A stretch of DNA of 64,000 nucleotides, taken from assembly GCA_020310875.1 (NCBI GenBank), contig CM035444.1, positions 18,050,977 through 18,114,976 on the forward strand. Reading direction: 5' to 3'. This DNA comes from Ceratopteris richardii (lineage: Eukaryota; Streptophyta; Polypodiopsida; Polypodiales; Pteridaceae). Of this stretch, positions 20,350-32,589 are shown in pieces. The number at the start of each line of letters is the position of its first letter. Within the stretch, counting starts at the first letter, position 1. The notes beneath the pieces were generated by a model that was not told where the DNA came from, searched no databases, and was given only the letters and a program-made list of their open reading frames with translations. The position numbers and the translations under genes are program-made.

Positions 20350-23300
20350 AACAATCACTAAAAGAGCTTCCTTGTACTCAGCCTCACAACTAGAAGTTGC
20401 CATAATACGCTACTTCTTGATCAAACAAGTTACGCATGAGCTACCAAGCATGAAACAAAAAACATTAGTGCCCACATGAGAATCATAGCAACTAGCCAAG
20501 TCTCAGTAAAAAAAAAAAGCATATAAATATGACAGTAATGATCTCCCCTTGGGATAAAGCAATCCAAGTAGTCGAGTACCATTCAAGTTTCTAAATATGT
20601 GCTTAATTGCCTCCCAATGCTTGACACATTGACAATGCATAAACCTGCTCATCTGAGAAAAAAACTAAATATAAGGCTGAGTCATGCATAATTAAATCAA
20701 GAATCCAATAGGGTCTTGATAGAGAACAACATCCAATGCATCTCCAACATCATGCAAACTCAATTTTAAACCTATTTCCATGGGAGTGACAATAGGTTTG
20801 CGGTCTTCAAGGCCAAAATGCTTCAATAATATGTCGATATATTTTGTTTGACACAAAGTTATTGCCCCATCAACTTGCATAAATTGAATGCCCAAATAAT
20901 GATGCAAATGCTCCAAATATGACATCTCAAAAGAGGCATGAAAATCAGCCTTAAATTCAACAATATGCCTCTCATTAGGACCAATGAGAAACATATGATC
21001 AACATATACAACAATGTTAGAAGTACATCATCTACATTCTTAATATATAACACACTCTCAGTTGGACTCTTGTCAAAACCATGTGCTAGCAAGTAGGCAT
21101 GTATCTTCTCATTCAAGCATGTAATGTTGCTTGCTTCAAACCATATAATGCCTTTTTCAACTTGCACACTTTGTTTTCATGCCCTTTCTATACAAAACCA
21201 TGGGACGAAAATAAATACACTTGTTCATGTAGATCACCATTCAAAAATGCAGTTTTAATGTACAACTAATGTACATTCCAACCATGATGTATTGTAAGTG
21301 CACATATGCTATAAACAATGGTCATTCAACATTCCCATCAGGCTTACATTTCAGCTTGTATACCCATTTAGTACCAATGACCTTTTTGCTGGAGGAAAAT
21401 TACATAAAGAACAAGCACCATACTTCATAATAACATCATATTATAATTGTATATCAGCCATACAATTTTATAAATTCTATGATTCATAAAAAAAGAAGGC
21501 TCATTCGCACATCAAAGACTAGAGATAGCCATTGCATAACAATATGATGCAAAGGAAGCACTATGAGAGCCTGAATGAGTATGATATGACAAAGTTGTAT
21601 CTAATTTGCTATCTCTCAAAGTCTGTACCAACCATTTAGGTATAATTTTTGCCTCTTATATATTGTTAGCACTCTCATAAAAAACTGCATCGTGTAAATA
21701 TATGTTAGAAATGGAATGATCTCATCATCATTTGGAAATTGTAAAAGTTGACAAATTACCTCATTTGGACCAGCACAATTTCCCACTTGTAAAAAGAGGT
21801 AGCAAAATGTCATACACATACTTCAAGCTAACTGATGTATCCTTGGTTCATGAAAGTAAGGGATGAATTTGAATCTCCCACAAAAACAATGAATTTGAAT
21901 CTCCCACAAAAACAACATCAGGCGTAAATAGAATACATTTAGTATTTGGATGATATAGACGATAGCCTTTGCTTTGGAAATTGTACCCAACAAAAATACA
22001 TTTCATTGATTTTCATCTAGATTTCTACATCCTTGTTCAGACACTAATGCATATGTGAGACAACCAAAGACACATAGATGAGAAAAATATTTCTTGCAAC
22101 CATGCCAAACCTCATATGGAGTGATAGATTGCAGTGCTTTGGTGGGACATCTATTAAGTACATGTGCTACACTCATAACAACCTCAAGCCAGAAGCTATG
22201 TGGTAAAGTTTTGACATTTTCCATACAACTCACCATTTCCATAAGAGAACTATTCATTCTTTCAATAATTCCATTTTGTTGAGGTGTATACAACACTGTA
22301 CACTGATGTTTTATCTGACACTCATTTAGAAATGCATTAAACTAAGAAGACATGTTTTCCCCCCCTCTCAATTAGAACAAAGGGTGCCATTTTGGATGTT
22401 TATAGATTTTCAACCATAACCAAATTGTTTAAATCACATGAACACTTCAGAATTTTCTTCCAATGGATAAACCCATACACGCCTATGAAAATCATCAATG
22501 AAAGTTACAACATATAGGTCTCAAATGAAGCTGTTTGCATAGGACCACAAACATCATTATGAACAAGCTACAATTTATGACCAACTCTAATTGAACTATA
22601 TTTTGGGAAGGAGGAATGCTACATTTTGCCCAAAATACAAACTTCATAGATATGTATAGAAGAAGCCTCAAGTTTGGATAAATAGAACATCGTTTTAGAT
22701 TTCTATGGACAAGTCAAAGTAGCAAACTTTTGATGTAACAAATCATTCACGCTAAAGCTTTGCATATGAGATAGCTTGAGAATCATGAATTGCACATGCA
22801 AAATGATTCATAGATTTTGCATAATCTTTGAGCTTATACAACCCACGACATAAAATGATAACATCTGTCATTACTAAATTTGACAAACAAGCTAATTTTT
22901 GTTAGTGCTAAATTGATAAAATATTTTTCGTAATCCATGGCACACATAAAACATTTGACAATGTGAAAGAAATCCCATTAACAGTAGACATAATGATCTT
23001 TCCGACTCCCATTATAGGATAAGAGGGGTTGTTAGCACATGTGACATTATTCCTTGTAGGGGCAAACTCAAGTGAAGTGAAGAAGCTACACTATGAGGTA
23101 ATATGTTTGGTTTCACCATTTTCAAAGTACCAATCATCCAAGTCTGTTGCAAACATACATTGGTCTTATGAGAAGATGGGTCATAGCTACAAACACTAGT
23201 AAATGCCCACTCTTCATTTTAGGCAATATTAATAGACTTTTTTTTAGGTGCATAGGACTTTGCAACAACCATTCCAACCTCTTTCTTCTTTGCCTCCTTT

Positions 23301-24225
23301 TTAGCCAGTTTAGAACAGCTCTTTATGAAATGATCATTTGCCTTTGAGTACTTGAAAAACTATTTTTGCTTTTCTATTTTCTTATCATCTTTATCTATCT
23401 TCTTTGATTGTGAAACATTAGCAAATTTTCTCCTTGCTAGTCGATGAGATCCATTTACCTTTCCCCCTCTGACTAGCTAAGAAATCTTGATCTGCAACAC
23501 ATAGCTCACATGTTATGCATGGACTGACCTCCTTGCAACAAAACAAAGACTAATTCCTCAAATGTTCACAAATTTGGATTGCCTTTCATCATCAACCAAA
23601 GATTAGAATAAAAAATCTGATATGAATCTAGAAGACCATTGAGTATAGTCTCCATGAGTGAACTATATGACAAGATTTCATCAACAAAAATCAACTACTC
23701 CTTCAAATCTTTGATCTCGATCAGAAAACAATCCATTAAATCTCCTTCATTCATATGTTCACCCTCCAATAGTTTCTTCAAAGGTAAGCAACACGAGTCT
23801 CATTTCTTCCCTAGTATAATGTTATAATCATATCCCAAGCATCTTTTGCTATTTTGCACGAGCAAATGTGATGGATAACGATGCAATTAAGAGACAAAGC
23901 TATCAACACATGTCCCTGTGTATTGCTTCCATCCAAACAAATTTGCTCTATATTAGGTGCAATAGGAGCCACAACACGACCAAAAATTTCAGGATCATTA
24001 TTTTAAACATCATCTCCATCACCTTAAATAATTATATTTGTAGGTGTAGTAGGATGTTTTTCGATAGCCTACACAATATTCCACAACACTTTTGCTACCA
24101 ATACATGATGCATCATGTATGCATCATGATTAGTACCATCTAACTTATCGAACACTCAACATACATAATACCATCCAACTTATCCTCAACAATCAACATA
24201 CATAATACTCATTGCTTTCAACCAT
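20350..24225 (-). pseudogene. gag-pol of Copia-C1 (upstream part)
   Basis: Minus strand, many frames. From high to low: a gag start at 24225 (MVESNEYYVC, matching MAESSDVFCM of C3 with a stop soon after); zinc-knuckle region near 23345 altered; protease near 23130; integrase with YTPQQNGIIERMNSSLMEM (22294-22240) and FGCLTYALVSEQ; RT with HYLGIQFMQVDGAITLCQTK (20890-20830) and KPIVTPMEIGLKLS. RNase H begins near 20450 and breaks at G. Heavily decayed and clearly older than C2 and C3. Confidence 0.88.
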
Positions 24226-24578
24226 GGCTAGTGAGTAACTATCTTGATGTAGAAAATTGATTGTATCTCAAAAAGTTGAATGAAAACACCCTCTCAAGCT
24301 TTGCTAAACTTGTATCTGCCTACAAGATGCTTGTACTGGCAAACCAAAACAACTATATATGTTTGGCACAAAGGATGAAATCGCATGCATAGTCATTGTG
24401 ATAGTGCATTCAAAGGGCGAAACAAGCTCAAATGAAAATTTTGGTGCCACATAGCAAAGCTGTTTTTAACTCCTAATCGTGAAGAGTGTGCTTACACACT
24501 TTCATGCAATTTTAAGAATGTGACTAGAGGGGTGTTGATGGTGCCCTAGAGGAAGCAATGAACTATGTTGATGCCAAG

Positions 24579-24794
24579 TATTGGAGATCAAGGTCTGCAC
24601 AAGCACACAAACACGAGGAAGAATAAGACGCTTGGAAAACAACACAACACAAAATGCATGACCAAGTGAATGTACAAAAGATAAGTGATCCATTAGGGTT
24701 ATAGCTGGAAAAAGACCTTCTAAAAAGGGAGAAAAATGTCCCAATGGACCTAGGTGTGTTCACACACATCACTTGCAAAATATATTATCAAATA
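24579..24794 (-). repeat. 5' LTR of Copia-C1
   Basis: Plus strand TATTGGAGATCAAGG to AATATATTATCAAATA, aligned to the C-family LTR. Both termini are mutated. The adjoining primer site (about 24563-24576) is barely recognisable. Confidence 0.8.
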
Positions 24795-25330
24795 GGAAAC
24801 TAATTAGGCGCAAAATCTATCAACCATCTGATTTCTTCACCACCTAGTATGGCTTCGAGAAAGTGATAGTTTTGGGCATCATCTTTCCCACCTTCCAAGA
24901 AGTTATATTGTGTTTCAAATATTTGTACGTGAACATTTGGGACATTATATTAAAATGATTAAATTGCACTCTTGTATTTCTATGGCTTAGAACCACCATA
25001 CCTGTAAGAGTTTAATGATGGTACCACTCCTTGTGCATACGCACCTCAAGGAGAATGCCCTCTTCTTTGACTTCTTGACTGACGTATACTACTCTCTCAA
25101 TATTGTTGGCTTGTCCTTCAATTGCTCCACCCACATTAGAATCAAAGGGTTTCTTGTGCTTTGCCTTTTCCAATTCTCCACCCAGTTGCTTGTCTCCTAA
25201 CCCTTCCTCATATAGCTTCATAGCCTCAAATGTTGCTTGCATCTCTAGGAGTTTTGGAATGAGGGGGTATGAAATTGCTCCTTCCTCGATCAATGAAAGT
25301 AAGCACTCTTGAATACACACAATGCCCAAA
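24795..25330 (-). pseudogene. Ty3/gypsy relic H, possible upstream part
   Basis: Next to Copia-C1 the minus strand reads ITFSKPY, stop, VVKKSD (about 24880-24838), which can be aligned with the gypsy RNase H motif of the type IYFASKPLSVVEKNY; the domain would continue at 16746 on the other side of C1. Further up (25329-25012) an open frame of 105 codons has no motif I recognise. The assignment beyond 24910 rests on position only. Confidence 0.4.
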
Positions 25331-25678
25331 ATTATAGTGCCAGAACCTTCTTTGTCTATGAATTAGGGGTGCATGCTGCATCTAATTTCTTCTTATCTTC
25401 CCTAAACCATGAAATCCAATTACTAGAATGTGTTGGCATGGTATGTCTCCATTATCTTGATCAACCCAAAAGGTTTTTTATAGCCTACAGGCAACATCAC
25501 CACCCCATCCCATTGTGGTTGCCAAAGTTTGTGCTAATATGTACCCTCAATGCAAAGTGTAGGTTTAGGGAATGGATAAATTTTGACTATAGATATACAA
25601 AACTTATATTTTCTACTCCCAATTCACTAACAAAATATAGCCTTATAAAAACATAAAGAGGAAAATGATATAGTAGAT
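25331..25678. other. No feature seen
   Basis: AT-rich sequence. A 115-codon open frame (25309-25656, plus) shows no domain and no counterpart elsewhere in the window; I treat it as chance. Confidence 0.4.
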
Positions 25679-26255
25679 GCACCAAAAAAAATGGAATACT
25701 TCATTAATAGTCAGAGGTTACAATAGTCTCTTTGAATTGCATCATAGATACATTCTCATACAACTTTGCTTCAATTAGTCAATCAGTGTCGATACAAGAA
25801 GTGAGAATGATTAAAGTCTGAGGGAAGCAAAATAGTTAGACTTCTACAAAAAATTTTTCCGGACTGAACATCAATTGTCACTAATTTATAGGGATTTTCC
25901 ATGATTTAAGGGAATATTACAAAATATATGGTCCCCACAGGTAGCCTCTTAATAGACTCTCAATTGATTATTTTTGAACTATATCCTAAAGATACGAACC
26001 AAATAGAAAAGAAATCCTCAATATTCAAAATGAGGATGCGTACTACTTTGAGAAAGACTAATATATATACAATATAAAAAGGTTTTCAGAAAAAGAAGTG
26101 CCTTTATTCTAAGGGAGGGTTTTTGTGAGTTTACACCTAAAAGCAAATAAGGGAGAGTTCCTATGAAATAACTTATACAAAAATGTGAAATTTTCGAGAC
26201 TGCTACCCAAGCCTTCAAGCCTCCAAGTGTCCATAGCTCCAAGGGTCTTTCAACA
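25679..26255 (-). repeat. Candidate 3' LTR of an unidentified minus-strand element
   Basis: On the minus strand a 20-base purine-rich tract (26275-26256, with GGGAGGGGGAGAG) is followed by TGTTGAAAGACCC at 26255, the PPT-LTR signature. The far end is placed at TGCACC (25679) only because the sequence after it looks like U5. No partner LTR or coding region was found upstream on the minus strand. Confidence 0.4.
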
Positions 26256-26275
26256 CTCTCCCCCTCCCAAGCTTT

Positions 26276-27184
26276 GTCATCCTTGACAAAGGTAAGAGAA
26301 GAGGAGCACCCATGTAGTGTAGGAGAATCCAAACGTATCTCTCTTGTGAAGAAGATCTTATGTGGGTATTGACACAATCCCAAGGGTGGCCAATCCTTGA
26401 ACCCACACAAGAGTTGCAATCATGGCAAAAAACATGCAAAATAGAGAAAAACCAATTTAAGACAAGCTCTAAAATGAAAGAGGAGATTCCCTTTGTGCAA
26501 AGAAACTTCATAATCTGAAAACAAATTATTCATTAAAAAATTATGGACTATTAAGAAATGAAAAATAGTCGTTGATGCACAACTCCTCAAAGTAAATGTA
26601 GATGCAAGGAAAAACATGAAAGCTCATAAGGAAATATTCCTTGCATCCAAGGTACTCATCTTTGCAAAAAGGATCATAAAAGCACGTGGACATGATTGTC
26701 TCTTCTCCCTCCATGAGTCAATGAATCCCCTAGATCCTCACACAAATATGGCTAATGAGTCCAAAACAAACGGTAGAGCCACCTCTTTGCAACCAAAGTG
26801 AATCAGCTTTGGACACAATCCCCATGAGGGGCAGTCACAAAAGCCAAGACAAAGCTTAATAGCAGTCCAAAAAAGCATGGAATAACTAAAATGAAAAGAA
26901 ACAACTCATATAAATAGCACATTACCATAGGGGTATGAGCCCATGTGAGCTCCAACATCTTTGACTATGCACCCCAAGGAAGCAATAACTCCATCAAGGC
27001 CTAGAAGCAACATGCAATGATGGTTTTGGTCACCATCCCACTAGGGGCAGTCACAAAATCAAGACATTGAGAACTCCATAGGCCCCAATAGAGTGTGAGG
27101 GTGAGTGCTTCCAACTCAACATGAAGGAGCTCCAACCTTGTACAACATCATAGGATGATAAGAAATAAAATACTTGAAGACTAA
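26276..27184. other. No gene seen
   Basis: Non-coding, AT-rich. Open frames are short and lack motifs. The phrase GGGGCAGTCACAAAA recurs (26829 and 27050) as a short imperfect repeat. It may be the 3' untranslated part of the element whose LTR is proposed at 25679-26255. Confidence 0.4.
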
Positions 27185-27540
27185 TGTTAGGATGCTACCG
27201 ATGGGGATATCTAAAGTCGTGTAAATCTGGATCCTTAGAATTCCTTGGATACTTAACCATTCTGTATTCTATAACCATTGTAAATGGGAAGTGAATGTGA
27301 TGCTACTCACAACTTGTGTATCGATTACTTTGAGAACCAGAGATGAATATACATTTTGTATATTTTGTCTATGGTTGTTACTTATTTTGTAGATGTGTTA
27401 ATTTCTTATCTTGTTCATTGTATGAAAATAATAATGTAATCTACAAGAGAAGGGAATAGAAAGGCATTGATTGGATTTGGTAATCCCAATTCCCCCAACC
27501 TTGTTGTTGTGAAATTCGGTGAAGCAAACATTTTGGTGAC
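27185..27540 (+). repeat. LTR-like repeat, related to 56996-57255
   Basis: Starts TGTTAGGATGCTACC and ends GAAGCAAACA, followed by TTTTGGTGACCACAA, which looks like a primer site of the TGGTGACC class used by many plant gypsy elements. A diverged copy of its first 110 or so bases lies at 56996-57105 (shared GGATACTTAACCATT). It differs from the LTR of copia E (30374-30990), so it belongs to another element, of which only this LTR seems to remain. Confidence 0.45.
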
Positions 27541-27599
27541 CACAATAGGATTGGGTGTGGCTGACAGATTGTAGGTCACAATACATGCCATTGTTAAGA

Positions 27600-30345
27600 T
27601 CATGGATTCATCAAGTAATGTAGTAGGTAAAGGCATAAGACATGATAACTTGTATGAGTTAAGTGCCTTAACTGCTATAGAAGATAAAGATGTAAGCAGG
27701 TTATGGCACCCACAATTTGGGCATCTCGGATTTGAAGTTTTGAAGGAGATGCAAAGAACAGGGATGGTTGCTCATTTGCCTACATTTTTCGAGTTGCAGG
27801 AACCTTAGGAAGCTTGTATGATGGGCAAGCAACAATGAAAGGCATTTCCAAGAGAGACCAACAATCGATCTCAAGCTCCTCTAGAGTTGGTACAAGCTGA
27901 TCTCTGTGGTAAAATGTCTACACCTGCTTTAGGAGGATCTTTCTACTTTTTGTTGTTAGTCGATGATTATAGTAGAAAGATGTGGGTTTATTTCATTTGA
28001 GACAAGGCTGGTGCTTCTGAAAATTTTTAAATGTGGCATAAGTATGTGGAAAATGAATCAGGAAGGAAACTGAAGAAATTCAGAACAGATAGAGGAGGTG
28101 AATTCTTGTCAACATAATTCAATAATTATTGTAAGGAGCATGGTGTGAAAAGGCAACTTACCACAGCTCATACACCTCAACAGAATGGCGTTGTTGAGCG
28201 TAGGAACAGGACAGTAGTTGAAATGGCTCGCTATATGTTAAAGGCTCAAGAAATGCCTGATTCATTCTAGGCAGAAGCAATCAATACAGCAGTCTACATC
28301 CTTAATCGAAGCTACACAAAGGCACTGAAGGGGATGACTCCTCAAGAAGCATATTCTGGTAAAAAGCCTTCAGTTTTGCATTTCATAATTTTTTCTTGTT
28401 TCTATTACGCACATATTCTTGATTCAACAAGATCAAAGTTGGATTCAAAAAGCAAAAAGTGTGTCTTCCTAGGATATAGTGAAGAGTCTAAAACATACAG
28501 GTTGTGGGATCCTGAGGCAAGGAAGATTTTTGCCAACCGAGATGTGGTGTTTGATGAACAGCCATACTTAGTAGAAGATAAAGGTAAATCTACTATCTCA
28601 TCAAACGGAGAAATATCTCACCTTGTGCCTATCAAAAGATAGGTTAAAGTTGAGGAGGAGGAAACATCTGATGGAGAAATTTCCTCAATAAAAAGTCAAC
28701 CTATTGTAGCTGCACAACGTAAGCCATTACTGAAGTGGGCACAATAGCTCTTTGATGATCACAATCCACATGTCGATGTACCAGAATCATCCTCGGATGG
28801 ATTATGAAGATCAAAGAGAATAGAGGAGCAAAGAAGAGCCTCAGAACACATTGTTAACATGGTTCTAATGGTAGATATCACGGACTCGATAAAGGAACCT
28901 ACCACCATTGAAGAAGCCCTTGATGATCCAAGTTGGAGAGCGGCAATGCAGTCTGAGTATGATAGTATACTAGAAACTGATACATGGGATCTAGTCGACT
29001 TACTGCCAAAGAAGAAGGTAATAGGTACTAAATGTATTTGGAAAGCTAAGCATAAAGCAGATGGAACATTAGAAAAGTATAAGGCAAGATTAGTTTCAGA
29101 GGGGTTTTCATAGATCAAAGTATAAGCCGCAAAAGGCCTGGCCTATTTTCCAGATGGATGTCAAATCTGCATTTTTGAATGGTCACCTCAAGGAGGAGAT
29201 ATATGTATCTCAACCACTAGGTTTTGAGGTGCCCAATTAGTTTGTAGGTTGAAGAAAGCTTTGTATGGACTTAAGCAAGCTCCATGGGCTTGGTAGCAAT
29301 GGATATATATTTTTTTCAAAAATGTGGGTTTTGAAAGAAGTACTTCTGATGCTAAATTGTATGTAACGAAAAGGGATAGCAAGATAGTTGTTGTTATTGT
29401 ATATGTAGATTATTTGATCATTACAGGAGATCATAAGGAACTCATCAATCAAAATCGGATCAGCTTGGGAATTGAGTTTGAAATGACAGACTTAGGTCCA
29501 CTCCATTTTTGTATGGGAATTGAAGTATGGCAAAGGAAGGATGGCATTTTCATCTCACAACAAAAATATGCCAAAGAAATTCTCAAGGCATTTGGAATGA
29601 TGGACTGCAAACCAACTAGCACACCTATGGAGGTAAATCATAAGCTATCTATGGATGATAACATGCCTGAGGTAGATGCTAAGAAGTATAGGAAGCTCAT
29701 TGGAAGTCTTAGTTTTCTGTGCAACACTAGACCAGACATTTGCTATGTTGTTGGAGTGTTAAGCAGGTTTTCCAACAAACCTAAGGAGTGTCACTAGAAT
29801 GCTGGAATGTGAATTCTAAGGTACATTGCAGGAACCTTGGATTTTGGTATTTTTTATACCATAGGTGATACACTTCAAGGATATTGTGATTCAGATTGGG
29901 CTGGAGATTGTGATTCTAGAAAATGAGTTTTAGGATATTGTTTCTCACTTGGTTCAGGTATATTTTCTTGTGTAAGTAGGAAGAAACCAACTCTTGCACT
30001 CTCCTCCACTGAAGCAGAGTACAAAACAACTTGTTTTGCTTCTTGTGAGGTAGTTTGGTTAAGGATAATTCTCGCGGATCTAGGCTTTGCATCAAATATG
30101 GCGACTGTAATCAAGTGTGAATCAAAGTTGTATGACCATTGCAAAGAACCCAGTATTTCATGCTCGCACCAAGCATATAGAAGTACAGTACCATTATGTT
30201 CATGAGCTAATTGAAGATGAAATTGTGGAGCTAGAATATTGCCCAATAGAGGCAAATTGTGTTGACATATTCACTAAAGCACTTGGAAGAGAGCAGCTCA
30301 ATAGACATCTTCAACAGATGGGCATAAGACCAAGACCTACTTGAT
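27600..30345 (+). pseudogene. Copia relic E: pre-integrase, integrase, RT, RNase H
   Basis: Plus strand. GIRHDNLYELSAL and LWHPQFGHLGFEVLKEM (27630-27750), integrase core ADLCGKMSTPALGG, FRTDRGGEFLST and TPQQNGVVERRNRTVVEM (27895-28225), VFLGYSEESKTYRLWDP (28462-28512), RT from 28859, with an internal loss of about 50 codons near 29112 and VIVYVDYLIITGDHKE (YVDD altered to YVDY) at 29395, RNase H with GYCDSDWAGDCDSRK and LSSTEAEYKTTC (29880-30030). About a dozen stops. No gag or protease; the 5' end is lost near 27600. Confidence 0.9.
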
Positions 30346-30360
30346 TTATCATTCGATAAA

Positions 30361-30373
30361 CATTGAGGGGGGG
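30361..30373 (+). other. Polypurine tract of copia E
   Basis: CATTGAGGGGGGG directly before TGTTAG of the LTR, about 20 bases after the RNase H stop. Confidence 0.85.
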
Positions 30374-30592
30374 TGTTAGTATATGATCAATGTCTACCCC
30401 TCACGATTGTACGCACATTTTGTAAGGCCCCCATTATGAGGAGAAGCCAAGCGTGCATTACCCTATTGATGGGAATCCCAACTTGCATGTTGGATGAAGG
30501 TCATATTGGACCATGTAAGGTATTGTAAGGAAAGGGAGTTACCAATGTCCCCAATTGTGGGGTCCGGGGTAGTACCCCTGGCACGATAGTAA

Positions 30593-30618
30593 AAGGAATA
30601 TTCCATGGAATATTCCTT
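30593..30618. promoter_or_regulatory. 26-bp palindrome with two GAATATTC cores (heat-shock-element-like)
   Basis: Perfect dyad centred between 30605 and 30606, upstream of the TATA box by about 135 bases. Each half holds GGAATATTCC, which fits the nGAAnnTTCn unit bound by heat-shock factors. The spacing between units is four bases rather than the canonical two. A regulatory role is inference. Confidence 0.45.
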
Positions 30619-30752
30619 GCCAGAGTTAGAAATCATTTATATTTGTTAGATTGGTTCAACTAGCCTAAGCTGTGTATGGCAATTACATGGGCGGTGGCCG
30701 CCCATGCTCTACCGCACATGTAGAGCAATCCACAGAGGGCCACCCATGATCC

Positions 30753-30760
30753 TATATATA
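30753..30760 (+). promoter_or_regulatory. TATA box of copia E LTR
   Basis: TATATATA followed about 30 bases later by a pyrimidine-rich CTTCTCCACTACC that would suit a start site. Confidence 0.5.
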
Positions 30761-30990
30761 CATGACTTCTCCACTACCTGAGACATCAAATTGAGCCAGC
30801 ATACCTCTACCTTGTATCTCCCTATCTAGAGTTGTCTAGATCACCATTTAAGCTCTAGGTTGAGAGCGCACGGGTGGACAACGCCATCATCTTTGTACTT
30901 GTTGTTAGTAGAAAATTGTTGAGATTCTCCTATATCTGTTATCTTCTCTGTTATTGCTCCTGTGTTATATTGTGTAACTATTGTCTTACA

Positions 30991-32283
30991 ACCAAATCAT
31001 TATCTCCTATATGAAGTTGCTTTGTCACATAGTTGTAATGCACCTCAATATGTTTGGTTTGTGCATGAAACACTAGATTTTGTGCAATAGCCAATGCATT
31101 CCAACTATCAATGAGAATATGTATAGCAACATTAGTCTCCATGCAAAGATCTATCAATAAGTGTCTCAACCATATATACTCCACTATAGTTGTGAAAACT
31201 ATCATGTACTTAGCTTCACAACTCAATGTTACCACTATGGGTTGCTTCTTACTCAACTAAGATATGCATGGGTCTCCAAGGAAGAAGCAAACACCACTAA
31301 TGGACACGAGTATCATAACAACAAGCCTAATCACTATCTGTAAAAGCATGCAAGCATGGCTAAATATATCTGCCATAAAAGAAGTCTAAACTCAAAGTGC
31401 CTTTGAGATATCTAAACACATGTTTCACCACTTGAAAATGCTTAGTTCCAGGGTTATCCATGAATAGACTCAATTGGGGAATTGCATATTGTATATCTGA
31501 CCTTGTGTTGCATGCATATATAAGACATCCCATAGCCTGCTACTAAAGATAAGTGTCAAATGCATTACTGGAATCCTCAATTGAGAACCTTAATCCTATC
31601 TCAAATGGTGTAAAAACTAGCTTGGAATCCTCAAAGTCAAAATACTAAATTAGTTTTTCAACATACTTTGCTTGACGCATAACAATTTGCTCCTCAATGA
31701 ATACAAACTAGATGCCAATATAGTAGCTCAAAGGACCAAGATAAGTGACATCAAAAGTATGCTACAAATTAGCCATAAGGATGTCAACTTTTACATCACA
31801 TAACCCAATCAAGACTATGTCAATCTTTATGTACATAGAGTGTGCTTTCAATTAGACTACATGTGAAACCAAGAGCAATGCTTATGGATTTTCTCATACC
31901 ATGCACATGAAGCTTGCTTGAGACCATACAAGGCTTTATGCAAGTGAAAAACCATATGCTCTTTCCCTTTCATGGAAAATCTAGGAGGTTGGTTTACATA
32001 AACCTCTTCTTGCAAATCACCATTCAACAAAGCCATTTTTATGTCCAATTGATGTACTTTCCAATCTCGTTGGGTAGCTAGTGCAACCATGGTATGAATG
32101 GTCGTCATGCATGGAATAGGTGCAAAAGTTTCCCCATAGTCAATGCCATATTATTGCGCATATCCTTTGGCAACCAATCTAACTTTATAGTGATCAATGC
32201 TACCATCTGACTTTTTCTTAATCTTGTAAACACACTTTGTACCAATGACATTTTTTCTTTTGGCAATTCACATAACTCCCAAG
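30991..32283 (-). pseudogene. Copia relic J: RT and RNase H half
   Basis: Minus strand, starting at 32283 with [11 protein letters not shown] (the RT entry motif), then KVHQLDIKMALLNGDLQEEVYVNQPP (32050-31975), ALYGLKQASCAWYEKIHKH (31940-31885) and RNase H (WLSKKQPIVVTLSCEAKY 31250-31210; ALAIAQNLVFHAQTKHIEVHYNYV 31110-31035; IGDNDLV at the break). Frameshifts between blocks. Its first bases CTTGGGAG continue the reading frame of relic K (ending AATGGTACTTGG at 40648), so J and K are two halves of one element. Confidence 0.87.
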
Positions 32284-32516
32284 TGTTGGAGTTAGACATT
32301 TGTGGAAGCACGCGAACATCACAAGGAAGAAGAAGAAGAAGCTTGGAGCACAACACACAATTCTAAATGAATTACTAGAGAATGTACAAAGATAAGTAGC
32401 CCATTAGGGCAATTGGCATATATATAAGCCAGAGGAAAATAACCTCCTAAAGAGGGAAAAAAGTGACCCGGTGGTCCTAGTGGGTTCACACACATCACTA
32501 CCTAAATATATCAACA
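32284..32516 (-). repeat. 3' LTR of Copia-C2 (type alpha)
   Basis: 233 bp. In sense it contains ATTGCCCTAATGGGCTAC (32413-32396), six T before CCC in the CACTTTTTTCCC block, and a long (CTT)n run, all shared with the C3 5' LTR. Confidence 0.92.
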
Positions 32517-32589
32517 AATCCCCCCTGGGAGTGATGCGGTGAACAAGGAGTTTGCACTCATGTATAAGGAAGTGCCAAGCTATGTGGAA

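Larger units (their letters stand above)
16747..24794 (-). mobile_element. Copia-C1, old Ty1/copia element nested in gypsy H
   Basis: LTRs at 16747-16981 (3') and 24579-24794 (5') bracket a minus-strand gag-pol relic. Same family as C2 and C3 but more diverged from them. Both LTRs have decayed ends (the inner 5' LTR end reads TATTGGAG in place of TGTTGGAG) and the flanks no longer show a target duplication. It is interrupted by element G (17359-20344) inside RNase H. The gypsy RNase H fragments on both sides show what it inserted into. Confidence 0.85.
30374..30990 (+). repeat. 3' LTR of copia E (about 617 bp)
   Basis: TGTTAGTATATGATC to GTCTTACA. Contains a 26-bp perfect palindrome (30593-30618), an inverted repeat CATGGGCGG/CCGCCCATG (about 30687-30707) and a TATATATA box (30753-30760). 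It ends where minus-strand RNase H of relic J begins (30991). No matching 5' LTR in the window. Confidence 0.8.

Noticed and set aside
24795..24799. Target-site duplication of Copia-C1
   Set aside because: Flanks GAAGT (16742-16746) and GGAAA do not match convincingly; decayed termini make the exact edges uncertain.
25309..25656. 115-codon plus-strand open frame
   Set aside because: No domain, no repeat copy, AT-rich neutral-looking sequence.
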